Positions 28,883-37,483 of a stretch of DNA of 64,000 nucleotides are shown piece after piece. Position numbers and translations under genes: made by a program. The stretch spans positions 62,001 through 126,000 of the forward strand of contig NZ_RFFK01000005.1 in NCBI RefSeq assembly GCF_003696305.1. The letters run 5' to 3'. The DNA is from Pseudomonas sp. AOB-7 (GTDB lineage: Bacteria; Pseudomonadota; Gammaproteobacteria; Pseudomonadales; Pseudomonadaceae). The notes under the pieces were generated by a model that saw nothing but the letters and a program-made list of their open reading frames with translations, did no database searches and was not told the DNA's origin. The stretch's first letter is position 1, and each line of letters starts with the position of its first letter.

Positions 28883-29101
28883 ATGTACGTCTGCCTCTGT
28901 GAAGGTGTCACCGATACGCAAATCCGCGACGCGGTCTATGAAGGCTGCTGCAGCTACCGTGAAGTGCGCAGCACCCTCGGCATCGCCAGCCAGTGCGGCA
29001 AGTGCGCCTGCCTGGCCAAGCAGGTGGTCCGCGAAACCATCGGCGAAGTACAGAGCAGCCAGGCCGCCCTGGCCTACCCCGCCGGCTTCGTCGCCGCCTG
29101 A
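28883..29101 (+). CDS. bfd: Bacterioferritin-associated ferredoxin
   Basis: The protein has 72 residues. This [2Fe-2S] protein docks on bacterioferritin BfrB and supplies electrons to release stored iron when iron is scarce. The cluster ligands are Cys4, Cys6, Cys38 and Cys41 (VCLCEGV and QCGKC). ATG at 28883 is chosen over a TTG two codons earlier. A Fur-like box upstream suggests iron repression. No bfrB lies beside it in this window. Confidence 0.93.
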   Translation: MYVCLCEGVTDTQIRDAVYEGCCSYREVRSTLGIASQCGKCACLAKQVVRETIGEVQSSQAALAYPAGFVAA

Positions 29102-29120
29102 GGCAGCCCGCTCGCATAAG

Positions 29121-29149
29121 AAACCGGATCGGCGATCCGGTTTTTTTAT
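29121..29149 (+). terminator. Terminator of bfd
   Basis: A 10-bp stem AAACCGGATC/GATCCGGTTT (29121-29130 and 29134-29143) with a GGC loop is followed by T4. Confidence 0.9.
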
Positions 29150-29201
29150 GCCCTGCCATCCCGGTGCCCCCGCCAAGGCCGCTACAAACGCGCACCCGCA
29201 G

Positions 29202-29218
29202 CCCGGATGCAATCCGGG
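29202..29218. repeat. Small palindrome CCCGGAT-GCAA-TCCGGG type
   Basis: This second copy of the palindrome seen at 20454-20472 shares the core CCGGA-GCAATCCGGGG. It lies between the bfd terminator and the thiolase terminator. Confidence 0.55.
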
Positions 29219-29259
29219 GCAGGCGTCCCGATTGCATGCGGCATACGCCAGGCCAATAA

Positions 29260-29284
29260 AAAACCGGATCGAGGATCCGGTTTT
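29260..29284 (-). terminator. Terminator of the thiolase gene, near-copy of the bfd terminator
   Basis: An AAAACCGGATC/GATCCGGTTTT stem (29260-29270 and 29274-29284) has a 3-nt loop. The stem is the same as that of the bfd terminator 130 bp away. On the minus strand it is followed by TTTATTGG. Confidence 0.85.
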
Positions 29285-29307
29285 CGTTGGGGCGAAGAAC
29301 CTTGGAC

Positions 29308-30492
29308 TCAGCGATAAGCCTCGAACAGCCCCGTCGCCCCCATGCCGCCGCCAACGCACATGGTGACGATGCCGTAGCGCAGCTGGCGGCGCTGCAGCTC
29401 GCGCACCAGATGGCCGACCTGGCGCGAGCCGGTCATGCCGAAGGGGTGGCCGATGGAGATGGAGCCGCCGTTGACGTTGTACTTGGCGTTGTCGATCTCC
29501 AGCTTGTCGCGGCAGTACAGGCACTGCGAGGCGAAGGCCTCGTTGAGCTCCCAGAGATCGATGTCGTCGACCGTCAGGCCCTTGGCCTTGAGCAGCTTGG
29601 GCACCGAGAACACCGGGCCGATGCCCATCTCGTCGGGCTCGCAGCCAGCCACAGTAAAACCACGGAAATACGCCTTGGGCGTCAGGCCCAACTCGAGCGC
29701 TTTCTCCAGGCTCATCACCAGGGTCATGGAGGCGCCGTCGGACAGCTGCGAGGCATTGCCGGCGGTGACGCTGCCGGCCGGATCGAAGGCCGGCTGCAGC
29801 GCGGCCAGGGATTCGAGGCTGGTGTCCGGGCGGTTGCAGTCGTCCGCCTCGACCACGCCGTCGACGATCCGCTTCTCGCCGCTGGCCTTGTCCTCGACCT
29901 GGTACTTCACCGCCATCGGTACGATTTCGTCGGCGAACAGCCCCTCGGCCTGGGCGCGGGCGGTGCGCTGCTGGCTCTGCAGGGCATAGGCGTCCTGGGC
30001 CTCGCGGGTGATGCCGTAGCGGTTGGCGACGATCTCGGCGGTCTTGCCCATGGGGTAGTAGATGCCGGGGTTGTCCTTTTGCAGCAGCGGGTTGAACAGC
30101 TGGTCCATGTTCATGCTTTTCAGGGTCATGGTGATGGACTCGACGCCACCGGCGACGATGATCTCGCTGCAGCCGGAGGCCACCTGGTTGGCGGCGATGG
30201 CGATGGCCTGCAGGCCCGAGGAGCAGAAGCGGTTGAGGGTCATGCCCGCCACCGGGTTGCCCAGGCGCGACAGCACCGCGACGTTGCGGCCGATGTTCAT
30301 GCCCTGCGCGCCCTCGTTGGAGCCGGCGCCGACGATGCAGTCGTCGACCTGCTTCGGATCGATGCCGTTGCGCACCAGCAGCGCGTCGACGCAGTGGGCG
30401 GCCATGTCGTCCGGCCGGGTCAGGTTGAACTTGCCGCGAAAGGACTTGGCCAGGCCAGTCCGCACGCTGTCGACTATCACCACTTCACGCAT
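29308..30492 (-). CDS. Acetyl-CoA C-acyltransferase (thiolase)
   Basis: The protein has 394 residues. It cleaves or forms beta-ketoacyl-CoA. The nucleophilic Cys90 lies in NRFCSSGLQ, the His in GHPFGMTGSR and the second catalytic Cys in CVGGGMGATG near the C-terminus. All three thiolase signatures are complete. There is no fadB-like partner beside it, so its pathway is open. The neighbourhood (thiolase, pap, mnmC) resembles P. aeruginosa PA3454-PA3456. Confidence 0.92.
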   Translation of the reverse strand: MREVVIVDSVRTGLAKSFRGKFNLTRPDDMAAHCVDALLVRNGIDPKQVDDCIVGAGSNEGAQGMNIGRNVAVLSRLGNPVAGMTLNRFCSSGLQAIAIAANQVASGCSEIIVAGGVESITMTLKSMNMDQLFNPLLQKDNPGIYYPMGKTAEIVANRYGITREAQDAYALQSQQRTARAQAEGLFADEIVPMAVKYQVEDKASGEKRIVDGVVEADDCNRPDTSLESLAALQPAFDPAGSVTAGNASQLSDGASMTLVMSLEKALELGLTPKAYFRGFTVAGCEPDEMGIGPVFSVPKLLKAKGLTVDDIDLWELNEAFASQCLYCRDKLEIDNAKYNVNGGSISIGHPFGMTGSRQVGHLVRELQRRQLRYGIVTMCVGGGMGATGLFEAYR

Positions 30493-30583
30493 GACGCACC
30501 TCGTTGTTATTGGATGGCGGATATGGCGAAGATAAATCCGTCCGATCCCGGGGCGCGATCATCATTGATCCGGCGTATGCACC

Positions 30584-32071
30584 TCAATCCTTGGCGAAGG
30601 CCGCCTCGATCGCTTGGTTGATGGTGCGCAGCACCTTGACCCGGGCAAAGCGCTTGTCGTTGGCTTCCACCAGGGTCCAGGGGGCGATCTCGGTGCTGGT
30701 GCGGTCGACCATGTCGCCCACCGCGTCGGCGTATTGCGGCCACTTGTCGCGGTTGCGCCAGTCTTCCTCGGTGATCTTGAAACGCTTGAAGGGGATCTGC
30801 TCGCGCTCCTGGAAACGCGCCAGCTGAGTGTCCTGGTCGATGGACAGCCAGAACTTGACCAGGATCGCCCCGGCGTCGCTCAGTTGCTCCTCGAAGTCGT
30901 TGATCTCGCCGTAGGCGCGCAGCCAGTCGGCCTCGCTGCAGTAACCCTCGACCCGCTCCACCAGCACCCGGCCATACCAGCTGCGATCGAAGATGGTGAA
31001 CTTGCCGCGCGCCGGGATATGCCGCCAGAAGCGCCACAGGTAGGGCTGGGCGCGCTCTTCCTCGGTGGGCGCGGCCACCGGTACGATGCGGTACTGGCGC
31101 GGATCCAGCGCGCCGGTGACGCGGCGGATGGCGCCGCCCTTGCCGGCCGCGTCGTAGCCCTCGAACACCGCGATCAGCGCGTGCTTGCGCATGCGTTTGT
31201 CGCGCATCAAACCGGACAGACGCGCCTGCTCGACGGTCAGTTGCTCCTTGTAGTCGTCCTTGTCCAGCGCCTGGGTCATGTCCAGGCTGGCCAGCAGAGC
31301 GCTGCTGTCCAGGCTCGACACCAGCGGCGCGGCATGCGGCTGGCGCTGCGCTCGCTGCTGGCTGGCCAACGCCGCCTGCAGCCCCTCGAGGAGGATGCGC
31401 CCGACGGTCAGGCTGCGGTAATACTCGTCGACCCCCTCGACCACGTACCAGGGCGCGTAGTCGCGGCTGGTGCGGCGCAGCACACGCTCGCCGTAGTGGA
31501 CGAACTTGTCGTAGGTCTTCGACTGCTGCCAGTCCAGCGGGCTGATGCGCCAGCTGTGCAGCGGGTCGTCCTTGAGCGCCTCCAGGCGCGCCTTCATGTG
31601 CTGCTTGGACAGGTGGAACCAGAACTTGAAGATCAGCGCGCCCTCGTCGCAGAGCATGCGCTCCAGGCGCTCGGCGCCATCGATGGCCTGATCCAGCACG
31701 GCGTCCTTGAAGCGCCCATGCACCCGGCCCTGAAGCATCTGGCTGTACCAGTTGCCGAAGAACACGCCGATGCGCCCCTTCGGCGGCAGCTGACGCCAAT
31801 AGCGCCAGGCCGGCGGCCGCGCCAGTTCCTCGTCGGTCTGCACGTCGAAGGTGCTGACCTGGATCAGCCGCGGGTCCATCCACTCGTTGAGCAGCTTGAC
31901 CGTCTCGCCCTTGCCGGCGCCCTCGATGCCGTTGATCAGCACGATCACCGGAAAACGCGCCTGCTGCTTCAACTCGTACTGCGCCTCCAGCAGCGCCTCG
32001 CGCAGCGCCGGCTCTTCGGCTTCGAACCTGGCTTTATCGATGCTGCGGCCGATTTCGGCGGATTCGAACAT
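30584..32071 (-). CDS. pap: Polyphosphate:AMP phosphotransferase (PPK2 class II)
   Basis: The protein has 495 residues. It transfers phosphate from polyphosphate to AMP, giving ADP. Two fused PPK2 domains are visible, each with its own P-loop: GIEGAGKGE at 48-56 and EGYDAAGKGG at 304-313. Each domain also has an FFGNWYS- or FDRSWYGR-type lid motif. The two-domain layout is characteristic of PAP; the second domain is normally the catalytic one. ATG at 32071 follows GGGAGG. Confidence 0.93.
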   Translation of the reverse strand: MFESAEIGRSIDKARFEAEEPALREALLEAQYELKQQARFPVIVLINGIEGAGKGETVKLLNEWMDPRLIQVSTFDVQTDEELARPPAWRYWRQLPPKGRIGVFFGNWYSQMLQGRVHGRFKDAVLDQAIDGAERLERMLCDEGALIFKFWFHLSKQHMKARLEALKDDPLHSWRISPLDWQQSKTYDKFVHYGERVLRRTSRDYAPWYVVEGVDEYYRSLTVGRILLEGLQAALASQQRAQRQPHAAPLVSSLDSSALLASLDMTQALDKDDYKEQLTVEQARLSGLMRDKRMRKHALIAVFEGYDAAGKGGAIRRVTGALDPRQYRIVPVAAPTEEERAQPYLWRFWRHIPARGKFTIFDRSWYGRVLVERVEGYCSEADWLRAYGEINDFEEQLSDAGAILVKFWLSIDQDTQLARFQEREQIPFKRFKITEEDWRNRDKWPQYADAVGDMVDRTSTEIAPWTLVEANDKRFARVKVLRTINQAIEAAFAKD

Positions 32072-32176
32072 GCGACAACCTCCCTGGAATGATCACCACA
32101 GCGTAACGGATGATGCCCGCCTTTGCCCGTTGGCGCGGCGCGGTAGAATCGCCGCACGATCCAGCGGAACCCCTCC

Positions 32177-34138
32177 ATGTCAGAACCTCATCACGCCCAG
32201 CTCGACTGGGACGAACGCGGCCAACCCCTGTCGCGTCACTTCGGCGACGTCTACTTCTCCCAGCAAGACGGCCTGGAAGAGACCCGCTACGTGTTTCTCG
32301 CCAACAACGACCTGGCGGCGCGCTTCGCCGCCCTCGGCGACGGCGAGTGCCTGTGCATCGGCGAAACCGGCTTCGGCACCGGGCTGAACTTCCTCTGCGC
32401 CTGGCAGCTGTTCGAGCAGCAGGCGCCGGCCGGTGCGCGCCTGCACTTCGTCAGCGTGGAGAAATACCCGCTGCAACTGGCCGACCTGCAGCGCGCCCTG
32501 GCCCTGTGGCCGGAGCTGGCGCCGTTCAGCGCCCCGCTGTTGGAGCAGTACCGAGCGATACACCCGGGTTTTCAACGCCTGCTGCTGGGCGGTGGGCGGG
32601 TGGTACTGACATTGCTGATCGGCGACGCGTTGGAGCAGCTGGCGCAGCTGGATGCACGCATCGACGCCTGGTTCCTCGACGGCTTCAATCCGGCGAAGAA
32701 CCCGCAGATGTGGACGCCCGAGCTGTTCGCCGAACTGGCGCGGCTGTCCGCTCCCGGCGCGACCCTGGGCACCTTCAGCAGCGCCGGCGTGGTGCGCCGG
32801 GCGCTGAACGACGCCGGCTTCCGGATGAAACGTGTACCCGGCCTGGGCAAGAAATGGGAGGTACTCAAGGGGCGCTTCATCGGCGCCACGGGAGACGAGA
32901 CCAAACCCTGGTTCGCCCGCCCCGCGCACCAGGCGCGGGACAAACACGCGGTGGTGATCGGCGCCGGCCTGGTCGGCTGTGCCACGGCCGCCAGCCTGGC
33001 CGCACGCGGCTGGCGGGTAAGCCTGCTGGAACGCCACGGCGAGGTGGCCGCCGAGGCCTCGGGCAACCCGCAGGGGGTGCTCTACCTCAAGCTCTCGGCC
33101 CACGGCACGGCGCTGTCGCAACTGATAGTCGCCGGCTTCGGCCACACCCGGCGCCAGCTCGAACGCCTGCAACGCGGCGCCGACTGGGACGCCTGCGGCG
33201 TGCTGCAGCTGGCCTTCGACGCCAAGGAAGCCGCGCGCCAGGCCAAGCTGGCCGCGGCCTTTCCCAGCGAGCTGCTGACGCCGCTGACGCGCGAGCAGGC
33301 CGAGGCCCTGGCCGGCATTGGCCTGCCGGCCGGCGGCCTGTTCTACCCGGACGCCGGCTGGGTGCACCCGCCGGCGCTATGCCGGCTGCTGGCCGCGCAT
33401 CCTTCGATCGACCTGCTGACGCACAGCGAGGCGCTGGAGCTGCGGCGCCATGACGACCAGTGGCAGGTGCTGGCAGGCCAGCAGGAACTGGCCCGTGCGC
33501 CGGTGGCGGTGCTGGCTGCCGCCGCGGAAATCCGCCGATTCGCGCAGAGCGCCGGCCTGCCGCTCAAGCGCATCCGCGGGCAGATCAGCCGTCTGCCGGC
33601 CAACTCCGCCAGCAGCGCCCTGCGCACCGTGGTCTGCGCCGACGGCTACGTCGCCCCGCCACGCGCAAACGAGCACACCCTGGGCGCCAGCTTCGACTTC
33701 CACAGCGACGACCTGACGCCGAGCGTCGCCGAACATGCCGGCAACCTCGAGCTGCTCAAGGACATTTCCAGCGATCTGGCCGAGCGTCTGCAGGCCGACC
33801 AGCTCGACCCGGCGCAGCTCGAAGGCCGCGCCGCCTTCCGCTGCACCAGCCCGGACTACCTGCCCATAGTCGGGCCGCTGGCCGATGCCGAGGCCTTCGC
33901 CGAACGCTACGCGGTGCTGGCCAAGGACGCCCGCCAGGTGCCACAGGCGCCCTGCCCCTGGCTGCCCGGCCTGTACGTCAACAGCGGCCACGGCTCGCGC
34001 GGGCTGATCACCGCGCCGCTGTCCGGCGAGCTGATCGCCGCCTGGCTGGAAGGCGAACCCCTGCCGCTGCCGCGCGCGGTGGCCGAGGCCTGTCACCCCA
34101 ACCGCTTCGCCCTGCGCCAGCTGATCCGCGGCGAGTAA
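32177..34138 (+). CDS. mnmC: Bifunctional tRNA mnm5s2U34 enzyme MnmC
   Basis: The protein has 653 residues. The N-terminal methyltransferase domain (about 1-240, with GETGFGTGLNFL for SAM binding) and C-terminal FAD-dependent oxidase (from about 255, VVIGAGLVGCATAASLA) carry out the last two steps of 5-methylaminomethyl-2-thiouridine formation at the tRNA wobble position. The active region near the C-terminus (NSGHGSRGLITAPL) is intact. ATG at 32177, transcribed divergently from pap. Confidence 0.95.
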   Translation: MSEPHHAQLDWDERGQPLSRHFGDVYFSQQDGLEETRYVFLANNDLAARFAALGDGECLCIGETGFGTGLNFLCAWQLFEQQAPAGARLHFVSVEKYPLQLADLQRALALWPELAPFSAPLLEQYRAIHPGFQRLLLGGGRVVLTLLIGDALEQLAQLDARIDAWFLDGFNPAKNPQMWTPELFAELARLSAPGATLGTFSSAGVVRRALNDAGFRMKRVPGLGKKWEVLKGRFIGATGDETKPWFARPAHQARDKHAVVIGAGLVGCATAASLAARGWRVSLLERHGEVAAEASGNPQGVLYLKLSAHGTALSQLIVAGFGHTRRQLERLQRGADWDACGVLQLAFDAKEAARQAKLAAAFPSELLTPLTREQAEALAGIGLPAGGLFYPDAGWVHPPALCRLLAAHPSIDLLTHSEALELRRHDDQWQVLAGQQELARAPVAVLAAAAEIRRFAQSAGLPLKRIRGQISRLPANSASSALRTVVCADGYVAPPRANEHTLGASFDFHSDDLTPSVAEHAGNLELLKDISSDLAERLQADQLDPAQLEGRAAFRCTSPDYLPIVGPLADAEAFAERYAVLAKDARQVPQAPCPWLPGLYVNSGHGSRGLITAPLSGELIAAWLEGEPLPLPRAVAEACHPNRFALRQLIRGE

Positions 34139-34213
34139 GTCCCTTCCTGGCGCCTTCCCGCGACACTGCGTCGCGGGGCTGGTGGCTGCTCGCCGAAAAT
34201 ACCTAATGAAACA

Positions 34214-34232
34214 AATTCGTATTTACATTATC
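34214..34232 (+). promoter_or_regulatory. Fur-box-like sequence upstream of TonB receptor
   Basis: AATTCGTATTTACATTATC agrees at 11 of 19 positions with the classic GATAATGATAATCATTATC consensus, and the right half is nearly exact. It lies 46 bp upstream of the receptor ATG in an AT-rich island. Iron repression is inferred. Confidence 0.5.
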
Positions 34233-34277
34233 TTTACAAGCTCTTTCTAACCCCTCCTGCCGTACCGGAGCCGTCGC

Positions 34278-36398
34278 ATGCACCGCAAGACCCGCCTCTG
34301 CCTCGCCATCAGCCTCGCCTGCCTGGGCAGCAGCGCCCTGGCCGAAGACAACCGCGAGCAACAGCTCGAACTGGACGCCATGACCATCAGCGCCACCCGC
34401 GGCCACAGCCAGGTGGGCAAGACGCCGCAGAAGATCACCGTCATCAGCCGCGAGCAGATCGAGCAGCAACTGGCGATCACCAGCGACCACGGCCAGGTGC
34501 TGAGCAACCTGATTCCCTCCTACTCGCCGAGCCGGCAGAAGCTGAGCAACGCCGGCGAGACCTTCCGCGGCCGCGCCGCGCTGGTGATGATCGACGGCGT
34601 GCCGCAGTCCACGCCGCTGCGGGCCGGCGGCCGCGACGGCTACACCATCGACCTGGCGATGGTCGAGCGCATCGAGGTGATCCACGGCGCCAGCGCCGAG
34701 CATGGCCTGGGCGCCACCGGCGGCATCATCAACTACGTCACCCGCCGGCCCCAGGGCGGCAGCCTCAGGCAGCACGCCGGCGTCAGCCTGGAGGCGGGCG
34801 ACGACTTCGACGGCGACGGCCTGGGCTACAAGCTGGACTACCGCGTCGAAGGCAACCAGGGCAGTTGGGACTACCTGGCCGCCATCAGCGGCCAGACCCG
34901 GGGCATGTTCTACGACGCCGACGGCGAGCTGATCGGCGTCGACGACACCCAGGGCGACATCATGGATTCCACCAGCAGCGACCTGCTGGTCAAGCTCGGC
35001 TACTGGTTCGACGCCGAGCAGAACCTCGAACTGATGGTCAACCGCTTCCAGCTCGAGGGCGAGCACGACTACGTCAACGTGCCCGGCAACCGCGCCGCCG
35101 ATGTGCCGACCACCTCGCGCAAGGGCCAGCCGCCGGGCAAGGCGCCGCAGAACGAGGTGCTGGCCACCAGCCTGACCTACAGCAACGCCGACCTGGCCGG
35201 CAACCAGTTCACCGCCCAGCTGTACAGCCAGCGCTTCCGCGCCCGCTACGGCGGCAACATCCTGCCCAGCTTCCAGGACCCGGCCATCGCCCCGGTCGGC
35301 ACCCTGTTCGACCAATCGCAGAACGAGTCGGACAAGTACGGCGGCAAGCTCTCGCTGAGCCGCGACGACATGTTCGATGGCCTGCTCAAGCTCACCGGCG
35401 GCCTGGACTTCCTGCAGGACACCACCAGCCAGATGCTGATCGCCACCGACCGCGAGTGGGTGCCGGAAACCGTGTTCAACAACCTCGCGCCCTTCCTCCA
35501 GGCCGAGGTGCGTGCCCACGAGCGCCTGACCCTGCACGGCGGCGTGCGCCACGAGTTCGCCAAGCTGGAGGTCGATCCGTTCCGCACCATCGCCTCCACC
35601 ACCATGCCGCCGGGCGGCGTATCCGTCGAGGGCGGCGAGCCGGACTTCGAGGAAACCCTGTACAACGTCGGCCTGGTGTTCCAGGCCAGCGACTGGGCGC
35701 AGGTCTTCGCCAACTACTCGGAAGGCTTCGGCATGCCCGACGTCGGCCGCGTGCTGCGTGGCATCAACCAGCCCGGCCTGAGCGTGGACAGCTTCCTCGA
35801 CCTGCAGCCGATAGTCACCGACAACCGCGAGATCGGCCTGCGTCTGAACCATGGCCCCTTCGATGCCGAAATCAGCTACTTCGAATCCGACTCCGACCTC
35901 GGCTCGCGCCTGGAGAGCGTCGGCGGCGTGTATCAGGTGCGTCGCGAACGCACCGAGATCGACGGCATCGAGGCCAGCGCCGGCTGGCAGATCGACGCCG
36001 TGCATCGTCTGCAGGCCAGCTACGCCAAGCTCAACGGCCAGTCGGACACCGACGGCGACGGCAAGGTGGACACCGATCTGGACGGCGCCAATATCGCCCC
36101 CGACCGCTACGGCATGAGCTGGCAGGCCAAGTGGAGCGACAAGCTCAACACCCGGGTGCAGGCCAACCACTACGCCAGCCGCAGCTTCGACACCCCCGGC
36201 CTGGACTTCGACGGCTACAGCCTGGTGGATGCCTCGGTCGGCTACCGCCTGCCGGTGGGCGAAGCCAGCCTGGGCGTGGAGAACCTGCTCAACCGCGACT
36301 ACATGACCTACTACGCGCAGGCGGCCAGCACCCGCAACGACCAGTACTTCGCCGGCCGTGGTCGCACCTTCACCCTCGGCTATCAGCTCGACTTCTGA
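34278..36398 (+). CDS. TonB-dependent siderophore receptor (aerobactin/rhizobactin-like)
   Basis: The protein has 706 residues. A signal peptide (1-22, ending SALA) is followed by a TonB-box region near LDAMTISATR, a plug domain (about 50-155 with VMIDGVPQST and VERIEVIHGASAEHG), and a 22-strand barrel ending in the typical Phe (GYQLDF). It looks most like hydroxamate-citrate receptors such as IutA, RhtA and P. aeruginosa ChtA, but the ligand cannot be fixed from sequence alone. It is a single gene with a Fur-like box upstream; no siderophore synthesis genes are nearby. Confidence 0.85.
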   Translation: MHRKTRLCLAISLACLGSSALAEDNREQQLELDAMTISATRGHSQVGKTPQKITVISREQIEQQLAITSDHGQVLSNLIPSYSPSRQKLSNAGETFRGRAALVMIDGVPQSTPLRAGGRDGYTIDLAMVERIEVIHGASAEHGLGATGGIINYVTRRPQGGSLRQHAGVSLEAGDDFDGDGLGYKLDYRVEGNQGSWDYLAAISGQTRGMFYDADGELIGVDDTQGDIMDSTSSDLLVKLGYWFDAEQNLELMVNRFQLEGEHDYVNVPGNRAADVPTTSRKGQPPGKAPQNEVLATSLTYSNADLAGNQFTAQLYSQRFRARYGGNILPSFQDPAIAPVGTLFDQSQNESDKYGGKLSLSRDDMFDGLLKLTGGLDFLQDTTSQMLIATDREWVPETVFNNLAPFLQAEVRAHERLTLHGGVRHEFAKLEVDPFRTIASTTMPPGGVSVEGGEPDFEETLYNVGLVFQASDWAQVFANYSEGFGMPDVGRVLRGINQPGLSVDSFLDLQPIVTDNREIGLRLNHGPFDAEISYFESDSDLGSRLESVGGVYQVRRERTEIDGIEASAGWQIDAVHRLQASYAKLNGQSDTDGDGKVDTDLDGANIAPDRYGMSWQAKWSDKLNTRVQANHYASRSFDTPGLDFDGYSLVDASVGYRLPVGEASLGVENLLNRDYMTYYAQAASTRNDQYFAGRGRTFTLGYQLDF

Positions 36399-36437
36399 GT
36401 CGCCCCCCGACGGCCGCGCCAGGCGGCCGTCGCTGAC

Positions 36438-37334
36438 TCAGGCGGTGCGCGCCGCTGCCAGCACCGCCTTGGGTTTGCGAAACACCAGCACGTTGCCCAG
36501 CATCACCAGCGCCAGGCCCAGCAGTGCCGGGGCCGTCCACTGGTAGCCCTCGACGAACACCGAGATATTCAGCGCCACCACCGGGAACAGCACGGTGCAG
36601 TAGGCCGCGCGCTCGGGCCCCATCCGCCCGACCAGGGTCAGGTAGGCGGTGAAGCCGATCACCGAGCCGGGAATCGCCAGGTACAGCAGCGAGCCGATAT
36701 AGCGCGCGTTCCATTCGAAGGCGAACGGCGTACCGCTGACCAGGCAGATGCCCACCAGCATCAGCGCGCCATAGAGCATGCCCCAGGCATTGGTGGTCAG
36801 TGGCTTGAGCCCGGCCTTCTGCTGCAGGCTGGAAAGCATGTTGCCGGCGGAGAAGAACAGCGTGCCGAGCAGCGCCAGGCCGATGCCCAGCAGGCTCTCG
36901 CGGCTGGTTTCGTGGCCGGCCAACTCCGGCCAGAACAGCAGCCCCAGGCCGGCCAGCCCCAGCGCGCCGCCGAGCAGCACGTTGGCGGCGATGCGCTGCC
37001 GGAAGAACAGCCGCGCGTTGAGCGCGTTCCACAAGGTGGCGGTGGAGAAGATCACCGCCACCAGGCCGCTGGGTATCCACTGGCTGGCGGTGTAGAAGCA
37101 GAGGAAATTGAGGCAGAACAGGCACAGCCCCTGCACCAGGCAGATCGCCTGGCCGCGCCGATCCAGACGCTGCAGCCGCCCGCTGAGCCAGAGCAGGGCG
37201 AACAGCACCGCGGCGGCCAGGGCGAAGCGGTAGGCGATGGAGGCGGCGACGGCCACCTCGCCCATCTGGAACTTGATGGCGATCCAGGTGGTGCCCCAGA
37301 TCAGCACGGTAAGCAGGTAAAGCGACAGATTCAT
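36438..37334 (-). CDS. EamA/DMT family transporter
   Basis: The protein has 298 residues with ten transmembrane helices made of two EamA repeats (about 1-135 and 150-290). The start MNLSLYL at 37334 has GGGAG upstream; a longer in-frame start adds non-membrane sequence. DMT proteins of this type usually export amino acids or small metabolites and often sit beside an AraC-type regulator. Here the promoter carries a 25-bp motif (37381-37405) that recurs upstream of the AraC gene at 47339. Confidence 0.88.
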   Translation of the reverse strand: MNLSLYLLTVLIWGTTWIAIKFQMGEVAVAASIAYRFALAAAVLFALLWLSGRLQRLDRRGQAICLVQGLCLFCLNFLCFYTASQWIPSGLVAVIFSTATLWNALNARLFFRQRIAANVLLGGALGLAGLGLLFWPELAGHETSRESLLGIGLALLGTLFFSAGNMLSSLQQKAGLKPLTTNAWGMLYGALMLVGICLVSGTPFAFEWNARYIGSLLYLAIPGSVIGFTAYLTLVGRMGPERAAYCTVLFPVVALNISVFVEGYQWTAPALLGLALVMLGNVLVFRKPKAVLAAARTA

Positions 37335-37380
37335 CGAGCATCTCCCATGACTGCCGCCAGTCTGCGGCCAGCCCACGAGG

Positions 37381-37405
37381 CGCGCTTGCATAAAGTTGCG
37401 CTTTT
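37381..37405. promoter_or_regulatory. Conserved 25-bp motif in the DMT/helicase divergent promoter region (copy 1)
   Basis: It starts CGCGCTTGCA, ends GTTGCGCTTTT, and differs from 47251-47275 at a single base (T instead of C at 37391). It contains TTGC twice, 10 bp apart, and GCGCTT twice, 16 bp apart. It lies 47 bp upstream of the DMT start. It is a likely operator for a helix-turn-helix regulator, possibly the AraC protein encoded at 47339. Confidence 0.65.
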
Positions 37406-37483
37406 AAACCTGCGCCATCACTGCCTGCCATCGCCGCCCAGGCTTTATCATGCGGGCTTTGCCAATCAGGTCATTCCCTCCGC

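Noticed and set aside
29202..29218. Palindrome considered as a transcription terminator
   Set aside because: No T tract follows on either strand, and true terminators lie on both sides.
28549..29307. Short and medium open frames around bfd (for example 28314-29366)
   Set aside because: They span terminators and the Fur-like promoter, change frame relative to rnt, and contain no recognisable protein features.
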